A stretch of 64,000 nt of DNA, from positions 60,394,002-60,458,001 of the forward strand of contig OZ038507.1 of assembly GCA_964036315.1 (NCBI GenBank), given 5' to 3'. The DNA is from Acanthosepion esculentum (Eukaryota > Mollusca > Cephalopoda > Sepiida > Sepiidae). The position numbers and the translations under genes are program-made. The notes beneath the pieces were generated by a model. That model made no database searches. It was not told the DNA's origin and saw only the letters and a program-made list of their open reading frames with translations. Positions 44,503 to 56,380 of this stretch are shown piece after piece (position 1 is the stretch's first letter; the number at the start of each line of letters is the position of its first letter).

Positions 44503-45214
44503 TGTGTATTTACATTTATTTACAATAATTTTGTACGGTACTGGGTATTTATAAGCCACAGAAAAGTACTCCAAATTAACGGACAAACAGCTTTACGTTA
44601 TTGAGTCCCGACACACACACACACATATATATATGTGTGTGTATATGTGTGGAGATTCGATAACGCATATGTGTTTGTGTGCGCATGCGCGTCGATGTAA
44701 AGGAACAGTAGAAATATGTATATGAGGAAAGTGAATAATAGACTTTATTTCACTGCCAAGTTTTTTTGTGTTTTTTTTTTCCATCCTAATCCTTATCGCG
44801 GTTTGGGAATTGGTCCGTTCATTTTTCCTTCTTAATTTGAAAGGTCATTTGTTTAAAAAAGGGAAGGGAAAAAATGTGGCAACCACATTTTGTTGGCTCG
44901 CACAAAAGATTTTATTTTTAGTTGCAACCCAGTTTCCCCGCATACACACACACATAAAAGCAAAAATACAAACAAACAAAAATAGTGTTATTGCTTCTCC
45001 ATTGCTACTCTACACTGAACATTTTTAAAAGAGCGACTCGTGTGTTTTTTTTTCTTATAAATTGGGTCGCGAATTAAATTTACAAAAAAAAAAAAAAAAA
45101 AAAAGGAAAAAAAGTCTTTGTTGTCTGTAAAGAGTTTGATTTTTTTTTCCTGTTTGTGTATAATATTTTTTTTTTTTTTTTTTTTTTGTACAAGTTGTCG
45201 ATCTGCTTAGCTTA
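44462..45214. other. Microsatellites and low-copy spacer
   Basis: (TA)n at 44464-44500, a CA/TG patch at 44610-44650, and poly-A/poly-T tracts at 45086-45104 and 45165-45187. No gene is seen. Confidence 0.6.
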
Positions 45215-45775
45215 TGTCAGGATCGGTGCATACTACCGATTAACTCCCCGACAGAGATGACAAGCCTGGAGGCCCCGGACAAATGCTTTCTAACCCCCGC
45301 TTTTTTTTTTCTTTTTTTCTTTTCTTTTTCGTACAAAAATCCGTGTATTTTTTTTTTTTTTTACTCATGCTAAGAAGTCTTTAAAAAAAAAAAACGCTAT
45401 AAAATTCACTATTTTGTTTTATATCCATAATAATGTCGACCGTGTTAAAATTATTCACCTAAAAGAAAAATCAAGTTGATATTAAATTAAAAATTGCCGA
45501 AAAACATTTTTATTTAAGAATATGGAATCATGATATGTCTCTAATTTTGTATTTACATTGTCATTGTATATTTTAGTTGGAGTGTTCACCTATATTGCAT
45601 TTGACTCCATTACATAATTCGCTTACAATAAATTTCGTATTTTATATATGTACTTACTACCTATGAAAATGGAGATGTAGTAGAGTGGTGGGGCGAATCG
45701 GATAGGTGTTCGTGAACATAATGGGAATATGTGATTTGATGGCATGGGGCGCGTTTTGTAAGACCCCCTTGAGAG
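45215..45775 (+). repeat. Dispersed repeat family D, copy 2
   Basis: Matches 31505-32110 in order and orientation, including GTGCATACTACC, TGCTTTCTAACCC, TGTTCACCTATATTGCAT and AGTAGAGTGG. It differs by T/A-run expansions. Family F begins at its 3' edge. Confidence 0.7.
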
Positions 45776-45960
45776 AATGCGGTATTATGGTGCCTGGAGG
45801 ATTGATTGGTGATGGACGAGTTTTTATGGTGAATGGGCAAATTGTAATGAGTGAATGGGGTCGTGAATCGGATTAGCTAGGTATTAAGATAGTTAGTGAC
45901 GACCAGCCTATACCCCATCGCTTTTTTTGGCCTTGTGCTGCAGTTGCGTATAAAAAACAC
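45685..45960 (-). repeat. Dispersed repeat family F, copy 2 (inverted)
   Basis: GATGGACGAGTTTTTATGGT, GGGGTCGTGAATCGGATTAG, AGTTAGTGACGACCAGCC and GGCCTTGTGCTGCAG are the inverse of the 23.9 kb copy. It is uninterrupted and shows the unfilled site for the SINE in the next copy. Confidence 0.7.
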
Positions 45961-45999
45961 AATAAATAACGATTCTTATGTAGAATTTTTTTTTTAATG

Positions 46000-46630
46000 T
46001 CACGGGGTGCATTTTTTTAAGTTCCCTGAGAGTATGCGTGCGTTATTATGGTATATGGAGGACTGATTGGTGATGGATGAGTTCTTGTGGTGAATGTGCA
46101 AGTTAGGCTCGGATTGAGGAATCGGAGAGCCGAGTTCGAATTCCAGCCGAATCCATTACATTCACTTACGTGCTAATGCCCTTGGGAAAGGTATGAATCC
46201 TCTTCTTCTCCCACCAGCTATGGGTAAATAGCAGGACAAACCGGATTCTATAGCCTTGGATGGCAACTAGTCTACTGTAAAAAGAAATAGCAACCTACTG
46301 CGGGAAAAAAATCTGCTTCGTCAGTCATGTATCCAAAGATACATGATCGCCTCAGCGTTTATCACGCATGACACATAACATAAAGAAAGATTCTATAGCC
46401 TTGAATGGCAACTGGTCTTCCAGTTGGTCGACCAGTTGGCTACTGCGGGATAAAATCTGCCTCGTCAGTCCTGTATCGAAAGATACATGATCGCCTCAGC
46501 GTTTATCACGCATGACACACAACTGACTGACTGAATGGGTCGTGAATCGTATTAGCTAAGTATAAGATAGTCAGTGAAGACCAGCCTTAACACATTTTCC
46601 CTTTTTTTCGGCCTTGTGCCATAATTGTAT
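46000..46630 (-). repeat. Family F, copy 3, split by a SINE
   Basis: The left piece is 46000-46097 (GATGGATGAGTTCTTGTGGT, GAATGTGCAA). The right piece is 46532-46630 (TGAATGGGTCGTGAATCGTA, AGTCAGTGAAGACCAGCC). Together they match the intact copy at 45685-45960. Confidence 0.75.
46098..46531 (+). mobile_element. tRNA-type SINE inserted in family F, with partial internal duplication
   Basis: AGCCGAGTTCGAATTCCAGC (B box) starts the body, followed by ATTCACTTACGTGCTAATGC, CCTTGGGAAAGGTATGAATC, GCCTTGGATGGCAACTAG and ATCGCCTCAGCGTTTATCAC. The last third is repeated at 46385-46530. No clear target duplication is seen. Confidence 0.75.
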
Positions 46631-47519
46631 TTTATACAATCTCAATATGAATAGGCGTGTATATATGTTTTTTTACAAGTTGAAAACTTCCCGCCGGCAC
46701 GACTATTCCATACAACACTTGTATTTATGGTACACAAGAGTACAGAAGGAAAATGTTTTTAATGTATTTTTTAGTTTTTACTTAAGCTTGCTTATCCAAA
46801 TGTTGTCCGTTATTTATTTATTTTTAATAACTTTACCACGTGAATAGAACTGAAGTTCAGTATTTTTACTTAAGCCGCTATCAACACACACACACATCCT
46901 TAAGTGAGGCCGTGATTCGAAAAAGATTGACAATGAATGCTATAGTGTAGCCAATCTAGGGGCGGCTACATCATTTCGTAGACGCGTTGCACGCGCGGTA
47001 AAAGATTTATGCACAAAGTTAAACTAAAAAGAGTTACTCATTTTCAAACCAAGAAAAATATCCCTTTTAGTTTTGTTGTTATTTTTTAGCACTGAATAAA
47101 CAAAAGGTCAAGAATAAATTAAGAAGACTCTTGAGCATTTCGTTTTGAGAGCGACATTTTACAAACCACATAAATAAAGGCTTGGCACAGTGAGATCCAA
47201 GTCAATTGTTGGTCCTCGTCTGTTATGAAAAAAAAAAAACAAAAACAAACAAGATCTCTTGGCCCAACTCTTAAAAATTCTAAGAGTCATTTAAAAAAAA
47301 AAAAAAGAAAAAAAAAAGGCTAGAATTCGTTTTTAGCGTTTTTTTTTTACTTTTTTTTTTTTTTTTTTAAGAACGCTTAAAATCACAAAAGAGTAAGTCT
47401 TTCTTTAACGTTTTTTTTTTTTTAACTTGAAATGTACCTCACTTTTAGCATAAAATGGGCGACATATGAAATTTAGGCGCCTGAAGGACATCAATAATCA
47501 TTAAGCTACTTTCGCAGAC
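46631..47519. other. AT-rich low-copy spacer
   Basis: Poly-A/T runs and no recognised element. Confidence 0.5.
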
Positions 47520-47527
47520 ATTTAGAC

Positions 47528-47856
47528 CAGGATTCGGCATGCAACCTTTTGCTATGTGCCGACTTAGGGTTTTAAAATCATTCAGTGTGCCAAACAGCAT
47601 ATGTGTTTTTATACAAGTCAAGGTCAATATACCTGTTCTACAATACAGTAATAGAAATAAACTGTTTTTAAAAGTTTTTTTTTTTTAAAGTTTTTATTAT
47701 TAAATGGGAGTCCAACGAGTGAGCAGTTTTGAAATTGATAAATATCTTCTTTGCGTTGTAATACTTATTGGTTCGGATTTCGTGATGTCATTTGCGGCAG
47801 CGTGCCATTAGAAATTGCTTGGCGTGGCACGCGTGCCGTAGGATTGCCGACCCCTG
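47528..47856 (+). mobile_element. hAT miniature element, copy 4, with 8-bp target duplication
   Basis: Starts CAGGATTCGGCATGCAACC and ends TAGGATTGCCGACCCCTG. Flanks are ATTTAGAC (47520-47527) and ATTTAGAG (47857-47864), 7 of 8 identical, the 8-bp duplication diagnostic of hAT. Internal text matches the three copies at 17.3-18.5 kb. No transposase. Confidence 0.85.
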
Positions 47857-47864
47857 ATTTAGAG

Positions 47865-48574
47865 ACCATTTCTAAAGTAAGTTTTAGATTTTCCTGGAGG
47901 ACAGACAATTTTCTTTCGAGCTAATCGTCATCATTTGTTTTTGTAGGTAGAGAAATCAGACAAGTGAAAAAAAAATACCCCCCCCCAACCAGTTTTATTG
48001 ACAACTTGTTCCCCCCCACACACACACCTTCATTAGGCGTCTTCCTGACAGAATGAAAAACACGCTTAACTAACGAAAGCGAAATGGCCACTGTCTGAAT
48101 TTAAGATAGCGTACCACAGTTCTAAACAATATACAGTCAGATTCAAAGACATTTTCACCTTTAAAAAAAAAAAAAAACATCCATTTAACAACAGTGATTT
48201 CAATTCGTTAATTATAATGTTGTGAGTGTGCGGGCAGCGTACCGGCTATCGACATGGAATTCATTTTTATTGATCATCTTTTCCAAATTAAGAATAAAAA
48301 TCCTTCTCAAACAAGAAAGAAATTCCGTCAAGAATTGTCCAAAATTGATTTCGGAAGAAAAACTAAAAAGTAATACAGTTCGAGCTTTCGACTTTTTTTA
48401 TCTCATCTTTGGGGGTAGGTAGAGAGAGACAAATTTTTGTGTGTTATGAGTTTATCTTTAATTTTAGAAATGGCGTCTCGACGCATTTAAAAAAAAAAAA
48501 AGAAGCTATAAGTTGTCTAAAAGTAAAACCAAAAGATATATACGTACATATTGTCCTTTTACCTTATAATACTC
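47865..48574. other. Low-copy spacer
   Basis: A plus-strand frame from ATG at 48255 (39 codons, rich in Lys/Arg/Phe) has no recognisable domain. No gene is called. Confidence 0.45.
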
Positions 48575-48795
48575 TATCTGAAAGTTTTACTGCTCAGTAC
48601 CTAGAAGGGTGACCCCTTGGGAACAACCAGGTACTGTAAGCTTCGATGTGCGGGTGGTGTAAATGGATAACGGCTCGGAAATTGTTAATCGGAGAACCGA
48701 GTTCCAATTACAGTTGGGTTCGTTATATTCACTTACGCGCAAATACCCTTTGGGAAAGGTATACACCACCGCTATGGGTTAATTAGTAAGACTTG
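48575..48795 (+). mobile_element. Composite 5S rRNA/tRNA SINE, copy 2
   Basis: CTCAGTACCTAGAAGGGTGA, then CAGGTACTGTAAGCTTCGAT (5S 3' part), then GGTGTAAATGGATAACGGC (A-box-like) and CCGAGTTCCAATTACAG (B-box-like), then ATTCACTTACGCGCAAATAC. Same architecture as 14205-14452. Confidence 0.75.
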
Positions 48796-49873
48796 TATTA
48801 ATAATTATTAATTAATCATTATTATCTCCGAAAAAATAAATAAAATCGCGTAAAAAATATTTTGATTTTTCGACATTTTTAACCCATAGAGATTGATAAG
48901 CCGCTAAAAAAAAAAAAAAAAAATACATTTTATTTTACAGTGTTTCGGAGGACGAAACGCGTTGGCAAAGGAAAGTTTATTTTGTATTGTCTTTCTTTAT
49001 TCATATTGTCTTTTTTAATTTTTTTTTTTATTTCATTTTTAAAACCTTGTATCGCGAATCTGTAGAGATTTCTGAATTTTTGCACATAAATTACTGTTTA
49101 CGTTTGTGTTGTTAAAAAAAAAATGCTGATGATAGAAAGAACTCTATCTGAATTTCCGAGATGAAGTCTGGATTTATTTTTGTTTATTTTTCGAACTACT
49201 GTCTTCCTCTTTTTGTTATGACTTCAGACCACCAGACAATATACAGGGTCGACTCGAGTTTTAGGCCGAAGGATAATGTACTAGTTTTAAAAAAAACAAC
49301 AAACGTAGTGTTCGATAAATAAATGAAAGATAAAAGCCAGAAACAAAATTAAATAAGTGAAAAAATTAAAAAAAAAAAACGAAACAAACGTTATTTTAGA
49401 TAATAAATAGTATTATACAAATTGTTTATATTTTTTCCTCTTCCGTTAAAAAGTAAAAATTGATTTTCATATAAACGACATCAATAACAAATAATAAGGC
49501 ATGCGCGTCCGAGTAATATAAAGACATGGGGGGAGAAACTGCTTCTTTTAACATAAATCTGGCATGATCGCATTTTAAATACAGAGGACGAATGACGAAG
49601 TGGTAGTTTCCTATAGAAACGAGCCATATTTCAAGACCCTCCTCCAACCAAAGCTGTAAAAGGATCACGCGATTTTGTGGGTTGAGCTTCGAGTGGTTGG
49701 TAGGTGAAAGGGAGATAAATGCGACAAGACTGGCTCAATTTCCATTACGCACCTAAAGCATTTCATTTATTTAATTTTTTTTTTTTTTACTAGCTCATTT
49801 TTTTCATATTTTATACAAATTAAACTTTCCAGATCTATACGTATACATGTTTTATGTTCGGCATAACAATATA
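48796..49873. other. AT-rich low-copy spacer
   Basis: A minus-strand frame of 80 codons at 49426-49668 has balanced composition (EEGLEIWLVSIGNYHF and onward) but no family that I know. TACAGGGTCGACTCGAG at 49241 resembles a lone mariner end. Confidence 0.4.
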
Positions 49874-49988
49874 CAGGGTGGTCCGAAAGTCTTGTCACTC
49901 GCTAGCTCTCTTCCAAACTGTAGGAGCTCGTGTCAGCCATCTGAAACAGAAAATTATGTAGGGCTGACAAGACTTTCGGATCACCCTG
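49874..49988. mobile_element. 115-bp mariner-type MITE, complete
   Basis: The termini CAGGGTGGTCCGAAAGTCTT(GTCA) and the complement of TGACAAGACTTTCGGATCAC(CCTG) match at 23 of 24 bp. TA sits on both sides (49872-49873, 49989-49990). Only about 67 bp lie between. No frame. Confidence 0.9.
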
Positions 49989-50860
49989 TAATAATTATCT
50001 CGACTATAAAACCGCCTTAAAAAATAAAATAAAAAAACATTTAAAAAAGTTAATTTTGTTTTATTTTATACTAAAAAGCACCTGCGTTCCGTTAATCTAT
50101 ATCCAATTTTACAAGTATACCCTTTTTAAAATTTAAAAGAAAAGGATTCATTTGTTAGGTCTAGCACAGAATGACAACAACGTTGCTCGATCTATTCTCC
50201 CAACTGTCTCTTCGGAGACAAGCTTGCCAAAGGCAAAGCAGATAAGTTTTTTTTACAATTTTTTGACCAAGATGCGTGGGGTTCCCATAAAGGCCGTGTG
50301 CCACAACGACACTTAAAGGTATAACTGTAGTGACTTAGTGTACTGTAGTGTAGTGTAGCAGGACACACCAGAAAAAAAAAATGAACTCCATATTGTCACA
50401 TTCATTAATCTACTCTTTAGTATTTTACAAACATACAAATACAGAAATAAACGACGATATTACATGTTAATGTTGCACTGATAATGGTTGTCGTCTGTGT
50501 TGTATTTTAGAAGCACATAAATGTACTGACAGCATTGTGTGTAGAAACAATTATTATGTCGAAAGCATCGTAGATTTTTATTTTCATTTTTCATCAATAT
50601 TGTCGAGTTCGGTTTACAAAGCAAAGAAAAAACTATATTTAGCTGAAGATTACGATTCTGTGTAGCACAAATTAAGAAAGAAATAGTCAGTAAAAAAAAA
50701 AGTAAGCCTTTAAAAATCTTGGGGTTGACATTGGACTCTGATTGCTTCTTGCATCATAGCTAATAATAAACAGTGAGACCTGAAATAACCGAATGTAGCG
50801 TTGGAAGTGGAAACTCTACTTTACTGGGAATGTAGAATCTACTGTTGAGACGGGGCGGGG
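49989..50860. other. Low-copy spacer with a possible SINE scrap
   Basis: AAAGGCCGTGTGCCACAACG at about 50299 resembles the family G phrase GGCCTTGTGCCACAT. TAGTGTAGTGTAG repeats follow. No gene is seen. Confidence 0.45.
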
Positions 50861-51118
50861 GGAAAAGAAAGGAAGGAAATAAAGAAAAAAAGGAAAGAAA
50901 GATAGAATGAAAAAGGAAAGACTGAAAAAATAAGGAAAGAATGAAAAAGGAAACAATAAGGAAAAAAGAAAGAATGAAAAATAAAGAAAAAAAGGAAAGG
51001 ATGAAAAGAAAGAAAAATAAAGTAAAACGAAAAATAAAAAAGGAAAGGAAAAAGGAAAGAATGAAAAATAAAGAAAGAAAGAAAGAAAAAGAAAAAAGAA
51101 TAGAAAAAGAAATACAGA
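50861..51118 (+). repeat. Polypurine tract, ~260 bp
   Basis: AAAGAAAGGAAAGAATG-type text with almost no pyrimidines. The Lys/Glu/Arg frame is an artefact. Confidence 0.9.
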
Positions 51119-51616
51119 CTGAATACTAAACAGTAGCTATGGACTTTTCTAGAACGGTGGGCCTTGAGCTCACTCGAAACGGCCTGCGAGATCAGTCATC
51201 GTTTGTCTCTCGGCTGCTTCAGTCCTCGGGGGCTTCGTGGGTACCTGAGGACAGAAGAAACTTCTTCTTCGTAATCCTTTCAGATAGCTTAGCGGCGCCC
51301 ATCTCCTCACCAAGTTCTTGACCAACAGCCAAAGACCACGGAATGCAGTGTGGGTGGCCCTCAGGGTTTGTAAATTCAGAGTTGTCTTTCTCCTAAACTG
51401 GTTGCTACCCAAAGCTATAGGACCAAAATGATTATATAAACACTGCATTAGTCAGGAAGAGGGGGGTAAAAATCATTAGCGATTAGGAGCTTACGCCAAA
51501 CACTGGTTTTCTACGGGTTGTCAACATTTTTGCAGGTTATTTAAAGCCAAAAAATATTTTTTGATTGTATGAATTTTTTTTATTGGAAATAGTAACGATT
51601 TAGTAATCTTACTAAT
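51119..51616. other. Balanced-composition stretch, unassigned
   Basis: Both strands are open (60 codons plus, 92 codons minus at 51170-51448) and GC is high for the window. AGAGTTGTCTTTCTCCTAAACTGGT-like text recalls repeat H, so I favour a repeat over a gene. Confidence 0.35.
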
Positions 51617-51848
51617 TAACCCATAGATGGAGGATGAGGTGGATTCATACCTTTTCCAAGGGTATTTGCGCGTAAGTGAATATACCGAACCCAACTGTAA
51701 TTAGAACTCGGCTCTCTGATTAACAATTTTCGTGCCGTTACCAACCGCACACCCAAGCTTACAGCACCTGCTATTTCCAAGCGTTCACATATCTAGGTAC
51801 TGACTAGCTTCAACGTTGCTTAACTATCGGTGACCGTACGGGAAAACG
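51617..51848 (-). mobile_element. Composite 5S rRNA/tRNA SINE, copy 3 (longest 5S part)
   Basis: The reverse complement runs CACCGATAGTTAAGCAACGT, GTCAGTACCTAGATATGTGA, AGCAGGTGCTGTAAGCTTGG (5S), then GAGAGCCGAGTTCTAATTAC (B-box-like), ATTCACTTACGCGCAAATAC and CCTTGGAAAAGGTATGAATC. The 5S match reaches farther 5' than in the other copies. Confidence 0.8.
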
Positions 51849-51894
51849 GTGTTTCAATATATGGTCGTAAGATTTTATTTTCTGCGTATTGTCA

Positions 51895-52040
51895 TATCTT
51901 CTTTGGAAAGGTAGTGGAGTGGTTTCCCGTTTCGTTTTCCACGTTTATCTATTTATTTAAAATTTATAGTAGTCTTTCTTCTAGACTGGCTACCACTCAA
52001 GGCTAGAAAGCATAGTTTACCCCGGGTTATACTCTTTTTC
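51895..52040 (+). repeat. Dispersed repeat H, copy 2
   Basis: GGAGTGGTTTCCCGTTTCG, AGTCTTTCTTCTAGACTGGCT and CATAGTTTACCCCGGG repeat the order seen at 34048-34143. Confidence 0.6.
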
Positions 52041-52654
52041 CGTTACCCTGCGGTACAAATAGAAAACAAATTTAGTCATCGCGACACAGATGCCTAATTT
52101 CGTACAAATTTCGACACAGATGCCCAATTTTTGTAATTTCGTACAAATCGTGTGTGTATGTACGTTTGTGTGTGCGCGTATATTTTTTAAAAATTTTTAC
52201 AAACCTAAAAATATTTCTATAAAATAAAAAGCTTTAAAAATTAATTGTATTTATTACAGATTAATTTTCCAAAAATTCAATAAAATCTCAGAATTATTTG
52301 ATTTTTTCAAAGTTTTTTTTTTTTTTGTTTCTAAATTCTTAATTTTATTACTCGGCCCATGGGAGAACACTTAAAGCTTTATTTCAAAATCAGTCAAATT
52401 GTGCGCACGCGCGTGCGTGTGTGTGTGTGTGCGTGCGTGCGTGTGTGTGTACAGTAAATGACACAAGCACATGTAAGTCACTGACGTATACCACAGACAT
52501 AAAGCATATGCATTACATTCGCGTATACAAGGTCATACGCAGACTGCGTGACGGTCAGAGAAGCAGTTCTTTCTCTCTTTTTTTTTAGAATAGAGATTTA
52601 TTGCGCAGTCATTACAAGATATTTGCTAGCCGATATTTTAATAACATTTTTTTA
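52041..52654. other. AT-rich spacer with (TG)n
   Basis: A short duplication ATTTCGTACAAAT (52096, 52136) and a (TG/CG)n tract at 52401-52450. No gene is seen. Confidence 0.55.
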
Positions 52655-53004
52655 AAATCATTTCACCCTAAGCAAGGCAATAAAGCCACTAAGACGTAAG
52701 TGGGAGAGAATACGAGAAAAAAAATCATTAAAGAAAGTGAACAATAAAAGAACAAGAATTAAGAAGACAGAAGATAACGATTGACATCGTATTTAAATTT
52801 TTGAAGATCAAATTTGATTGAGAAGCAAGAAGCCGAAAGAGTTCCACAAGTGAGAAGTGCGAGAGAAGAAACTGTTAGCATAGAACTTGCGGTTACATCT
52901 AGCCATTTCAACTGTAAATTAAGGCCTTGCCGCCAATCTAGTACTGCGCTTAAATTCGTAAAGTCTTGGGACGGAATAGGAAAGTTCATTAGAACAATTA
53001 CCAT
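52655..53004 (-). pseudogene. LINE ORF C-terminus with 3' tail (family B)
   Basis: The minus strand reads LTCGTLSASCFSIKFD, then LQKFKYDVNRYLLSS, stop, the LW-SLPASCFP----LQ-FK--VNR-L terminus. Downstream comes the 3' tail: TCTCCCACTTACGTCTTAGT, then GCCTTGCTTAGGGTGAAATG at 52680-52660. This copy physically joins the family B protein end to the tail phrases that form the 5.8-6.7 kb array. Confidence 0.7.
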
Positions 53005-53077
53005 TTAAAATACTGATAGAAAATACACAGGCGAGTTACGTTACTGCGCTGGGAAAATGAATTTCTTTTTAGTAGCA

Positions 53078-53196
<119 letters not shown>

Positions 53197-53249
53197 TTAT
53201 GTATGGTTTGATGAGTATCACCACCGGAAATAGGATGAGCTAGGCTATT

Positions 53250-53390
53250 ATGTCTAGTAACTTAGCTTCCTATTGTCTGCGTGGTCCTCTTGCGTCATAT
53301 CATAACGGTCCGGGTTCGATTCTTAGAGTGCGTACTGCTGATGAGTCTCAAAAAGGGCGAAACGGCCGTCCAGTGCATGTGTGTGTGTGT
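53250..53390 (+). mobile_element. tRNA-related SINE fragment
   Basis: GTCCGGGTTCGATTCTTAG is a B-box/T-arm. It is followed by GATGAGTCTCAAAAAGGGCG and AAACGGCCGTCCAGTGCATG. The A box is not evident. Confidence 0.5.
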
Positions 53391-53465
53391 ATGTATGTTG
53401 AGGATTCTTGGTGTAGAGATGATAAATTATTATGAAAATTAAACAAATCTATAAATTACTAATCA

Positions 53466-53504
<39 letters not shown>

Positions 53505-53739
53505 GGGACACAGTGAGTGCTGGTTGTAATGTAACAGTACTCGCTCGACTTAAACGGAAAAAGAAATTATACTACTAATTATAATTTGTGTCTGACGATT
53601 GTCACGCGCATGAAACCCAGAGTTGCGCCAAATAGTGAGGAAAAGGTAGATTTAAACACACTAATGATTATTTACTCTCGGACTTTATCATTACACACTA
53701 ACCGCACTGTACAACCAAACAGATCATATGTAGTCATGA

Positions 53740-54020
53740 ACACTTAAAAAATCGATAAATTAATATGATTGATAAGAACGTCTGAATAAAAAAAACAAAA
53801 ACAAAAAAAACAGCGATAGAACTTTATAAACTCACCAAATATCTAGAAATAGAAATTACAAGAAAGTGGCATTTAAACACTACCATTATTCCAGTAGTTG
53901 TAGGAGCACTGGGAGTTAAAAAGGAATACTGATACAGACATTACAAAAATCTCAGGAAATCCATCTTTATGTGAAAGACAAAAAGACTGCGTTTCTTAAA
54001 GACTTAAAAAAAAACTTTTT
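53740..54020 (+). pseudogene. LINE ORF C-terminal remnant, frameshifted (family A)
   Basis: LEIEITRKWHLNTTIIPVVV and GALGV in one frame, then DITKISGNPSLCERQK in another, follow the same order as 4776-4979. At least two frameshifts and several stops are present. Confidence 0.6.
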
Positions 54021-54419
54021 CAGATATGCTCAGTAACTTAAGAAGAAAACTTTTACTTCAGAACTACTACTAATAATAATAAATATAAAAATATATAAAT
54101 AATAAAATAATATATATTATAATATTATAATAATATAATACATATAAAATAATATATATATATTATTTTTAAATTATATATTATATTATTATTATTATAA
54201 TAATAAAAATATTTGAACACTAATATTCCATGGTCATAATTTATTCCATTGGAATCGTAAAAACGATCCAATTCATCAGACCTACAGATTCAAAAAAAAT
54301 ATCCTTACTCTGTCGTGGACATTGAGTTCTACCTGGATCATATCCTCTTGGAATTATTTTTATTTTTTATACATATGTATGTGTAATTGCATATGTATGT
54401 GTATATTTACCACTAATAT

Positions 54420-54482
<63 letters not shown>

Positions 54483-56380
54483 TAAACTTAGTAAATGATA
54501 ATAATAGCAAATTAAAATTAATTATTCCTTTTTTCAATCCTTTGAGAAAGTTAACGTGTCTCCGAATTCTGTGGTGATTGCTTGAAGGATTTATTTTTAT
54601 CAGCTTATCACCCTTTTTGTGACTTATTTAGTGGAGAAGTCCGGTTCTATTCTTTAAAAAGAAAGACAGAAAGAAGAGAAAATCTGCTAAAAATCATTGA
54701 TATCGCTGCACCAGTAACTTAAAATTGCAATATCTGAACCCTGACAAAAAGAAAAAAAAAAGAAGTGAAATAAGGGCACATGGAGAGCTTAGAACATGTC
54801 AGAAGACTTTTCTGAAGAATGGTTCGAAGTATCAATGATCCAAACCAAGGCAGAATTGAAATCATCAAAACAACTCGACTAAAAAAAAAAAGCTAGAATA
54901 ATGAGGAGGGTTTGTAGAGTATCGTTCGCCCTTGATCTCCCCAAATAGCGCATTAATTTCAAACGGATAGTATTGTAAAAAAAAAAAAAAAAAATACAAT
55001 ATGAATAATGGCGAGAATTTAATGTTTGTGTATTTGTAAAGAAAGAAAGACTATATTTCTATGAACGCTAAGTGGGGAAAAAAAATTATTTATGGTAAAA
55101 AGCGGGCAAACATTGCATCATAACAATAAATTTAAATTCTTTCATATCCGGTAAAATTTCGCCTCAGCGAAAATGTCGAGGCTATTTCCCGTCTATTTTT
55201 AGATAACAAGCTACGAAAAAAAAAAAGTCATGCCTTAAAAAAAACTCTAACAGTCGCCACTAGTCACTAATGGAAAGGAGGAAAATTACAATTTGTTAAG
55301 AAAAAAAAATGACTGAAAGCGGAAAAAGCCGTATGGGACGAAAGAACTTGTTTAAATGTTGCTATGTCCTAAGCCTAGCTTTGTTAGACTCGGGACCCAC
55401 AGTGAGGATCGAAATTAGTAATTAATTATCAATCAGCCCAGATCGCTAACCATTTAACGCGTTGTCCTGACCAAAAATAACTTGTTGAAAGCTAACAGTA
55501 AATACTCATTTTTTTTATTACTTTTTTAGTTTAAAAATAAACATTTTCTAAAAATAAAATCATTTTTTAAAGCTTTTTGTAAAGAAAATCGCTTAACCGA
55601 CCTATTTGCTTACATAGAGTGTAAAAAAGAAATTTTAAAAATGTATTGTTATTGTAATACAATGGCAAATAAAAATAGCATATTGATGAAAAAATTAATC
55701 AATAAATGTACTGACTGATGGATTATGCAGTTAAAATTTAATTTATGCGTGAAATACTGTTAATTAATAATTAAACGCACTTTTTCAATTTAAAATCTCC
55801 GAATGTAATTCATTGTAGGTTTTTGTCACACATACAATAGGCATATTTTGAATGTTAGTTTTCACTTTTCAAAGTAATAAGGTTTTTTTTTTTGTGGGGG
55901 GTTACTACTTCGAATATCGGCGTAACACAATCTTCCTTATTTCTCTCTATCTGCGTACCCGTATCTCTATCGACTTGCCCTGTAGCTAGGCTTTCTTAAT
56001 CTTTGAGCCCATTATTAATCAATTAGAGACAGGTTAAAAAGCCACAAATAATTTATTTTATTACACTAAAAAAAACAAAAAAAAACTATAAGCAGACGAT
56101 GAATATTTTAAGGACAAAATATTTATTTATCTTTGGAATGCGATTCCAGTCTGTGACCTTGTATTGGGAATTCGACTGACAGACAAACACTACACAACAC
56201 AGACAGACATACACATGGGCGTGTAGCGTTTGAATATAAATCAACAAGAAGGGATATTTCATTACCCTAGAAATGCAAAATGGATACAGTGTATCTAGTA
56301 AAAAAAAAGGAAAAAATTAGAGATATATCGAATTACTCTCATCTCATTTCGTTTGCTGATACTATCTTTCTTTTTAAAAA
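54021..56380. other. AT-rich low-copy region
   Basis: Includes AT-only sequence at 54060-54205, (TA)n at 54424-54479 and scattered poly-A. At 54780-54880 a plus-strand phrase LEHVRRLF-RMVRSINDPNQG looks like a LINE scrap. No gene is seen. Confidence 0.45.

Noticed and set aside
44670..44695. Perfect NRF1-like TGCGCATGCGCG
   Set aside because: It sits within TG/CA-rich simple sequence where such palindromes arise by chance, with no exon or start nearby.
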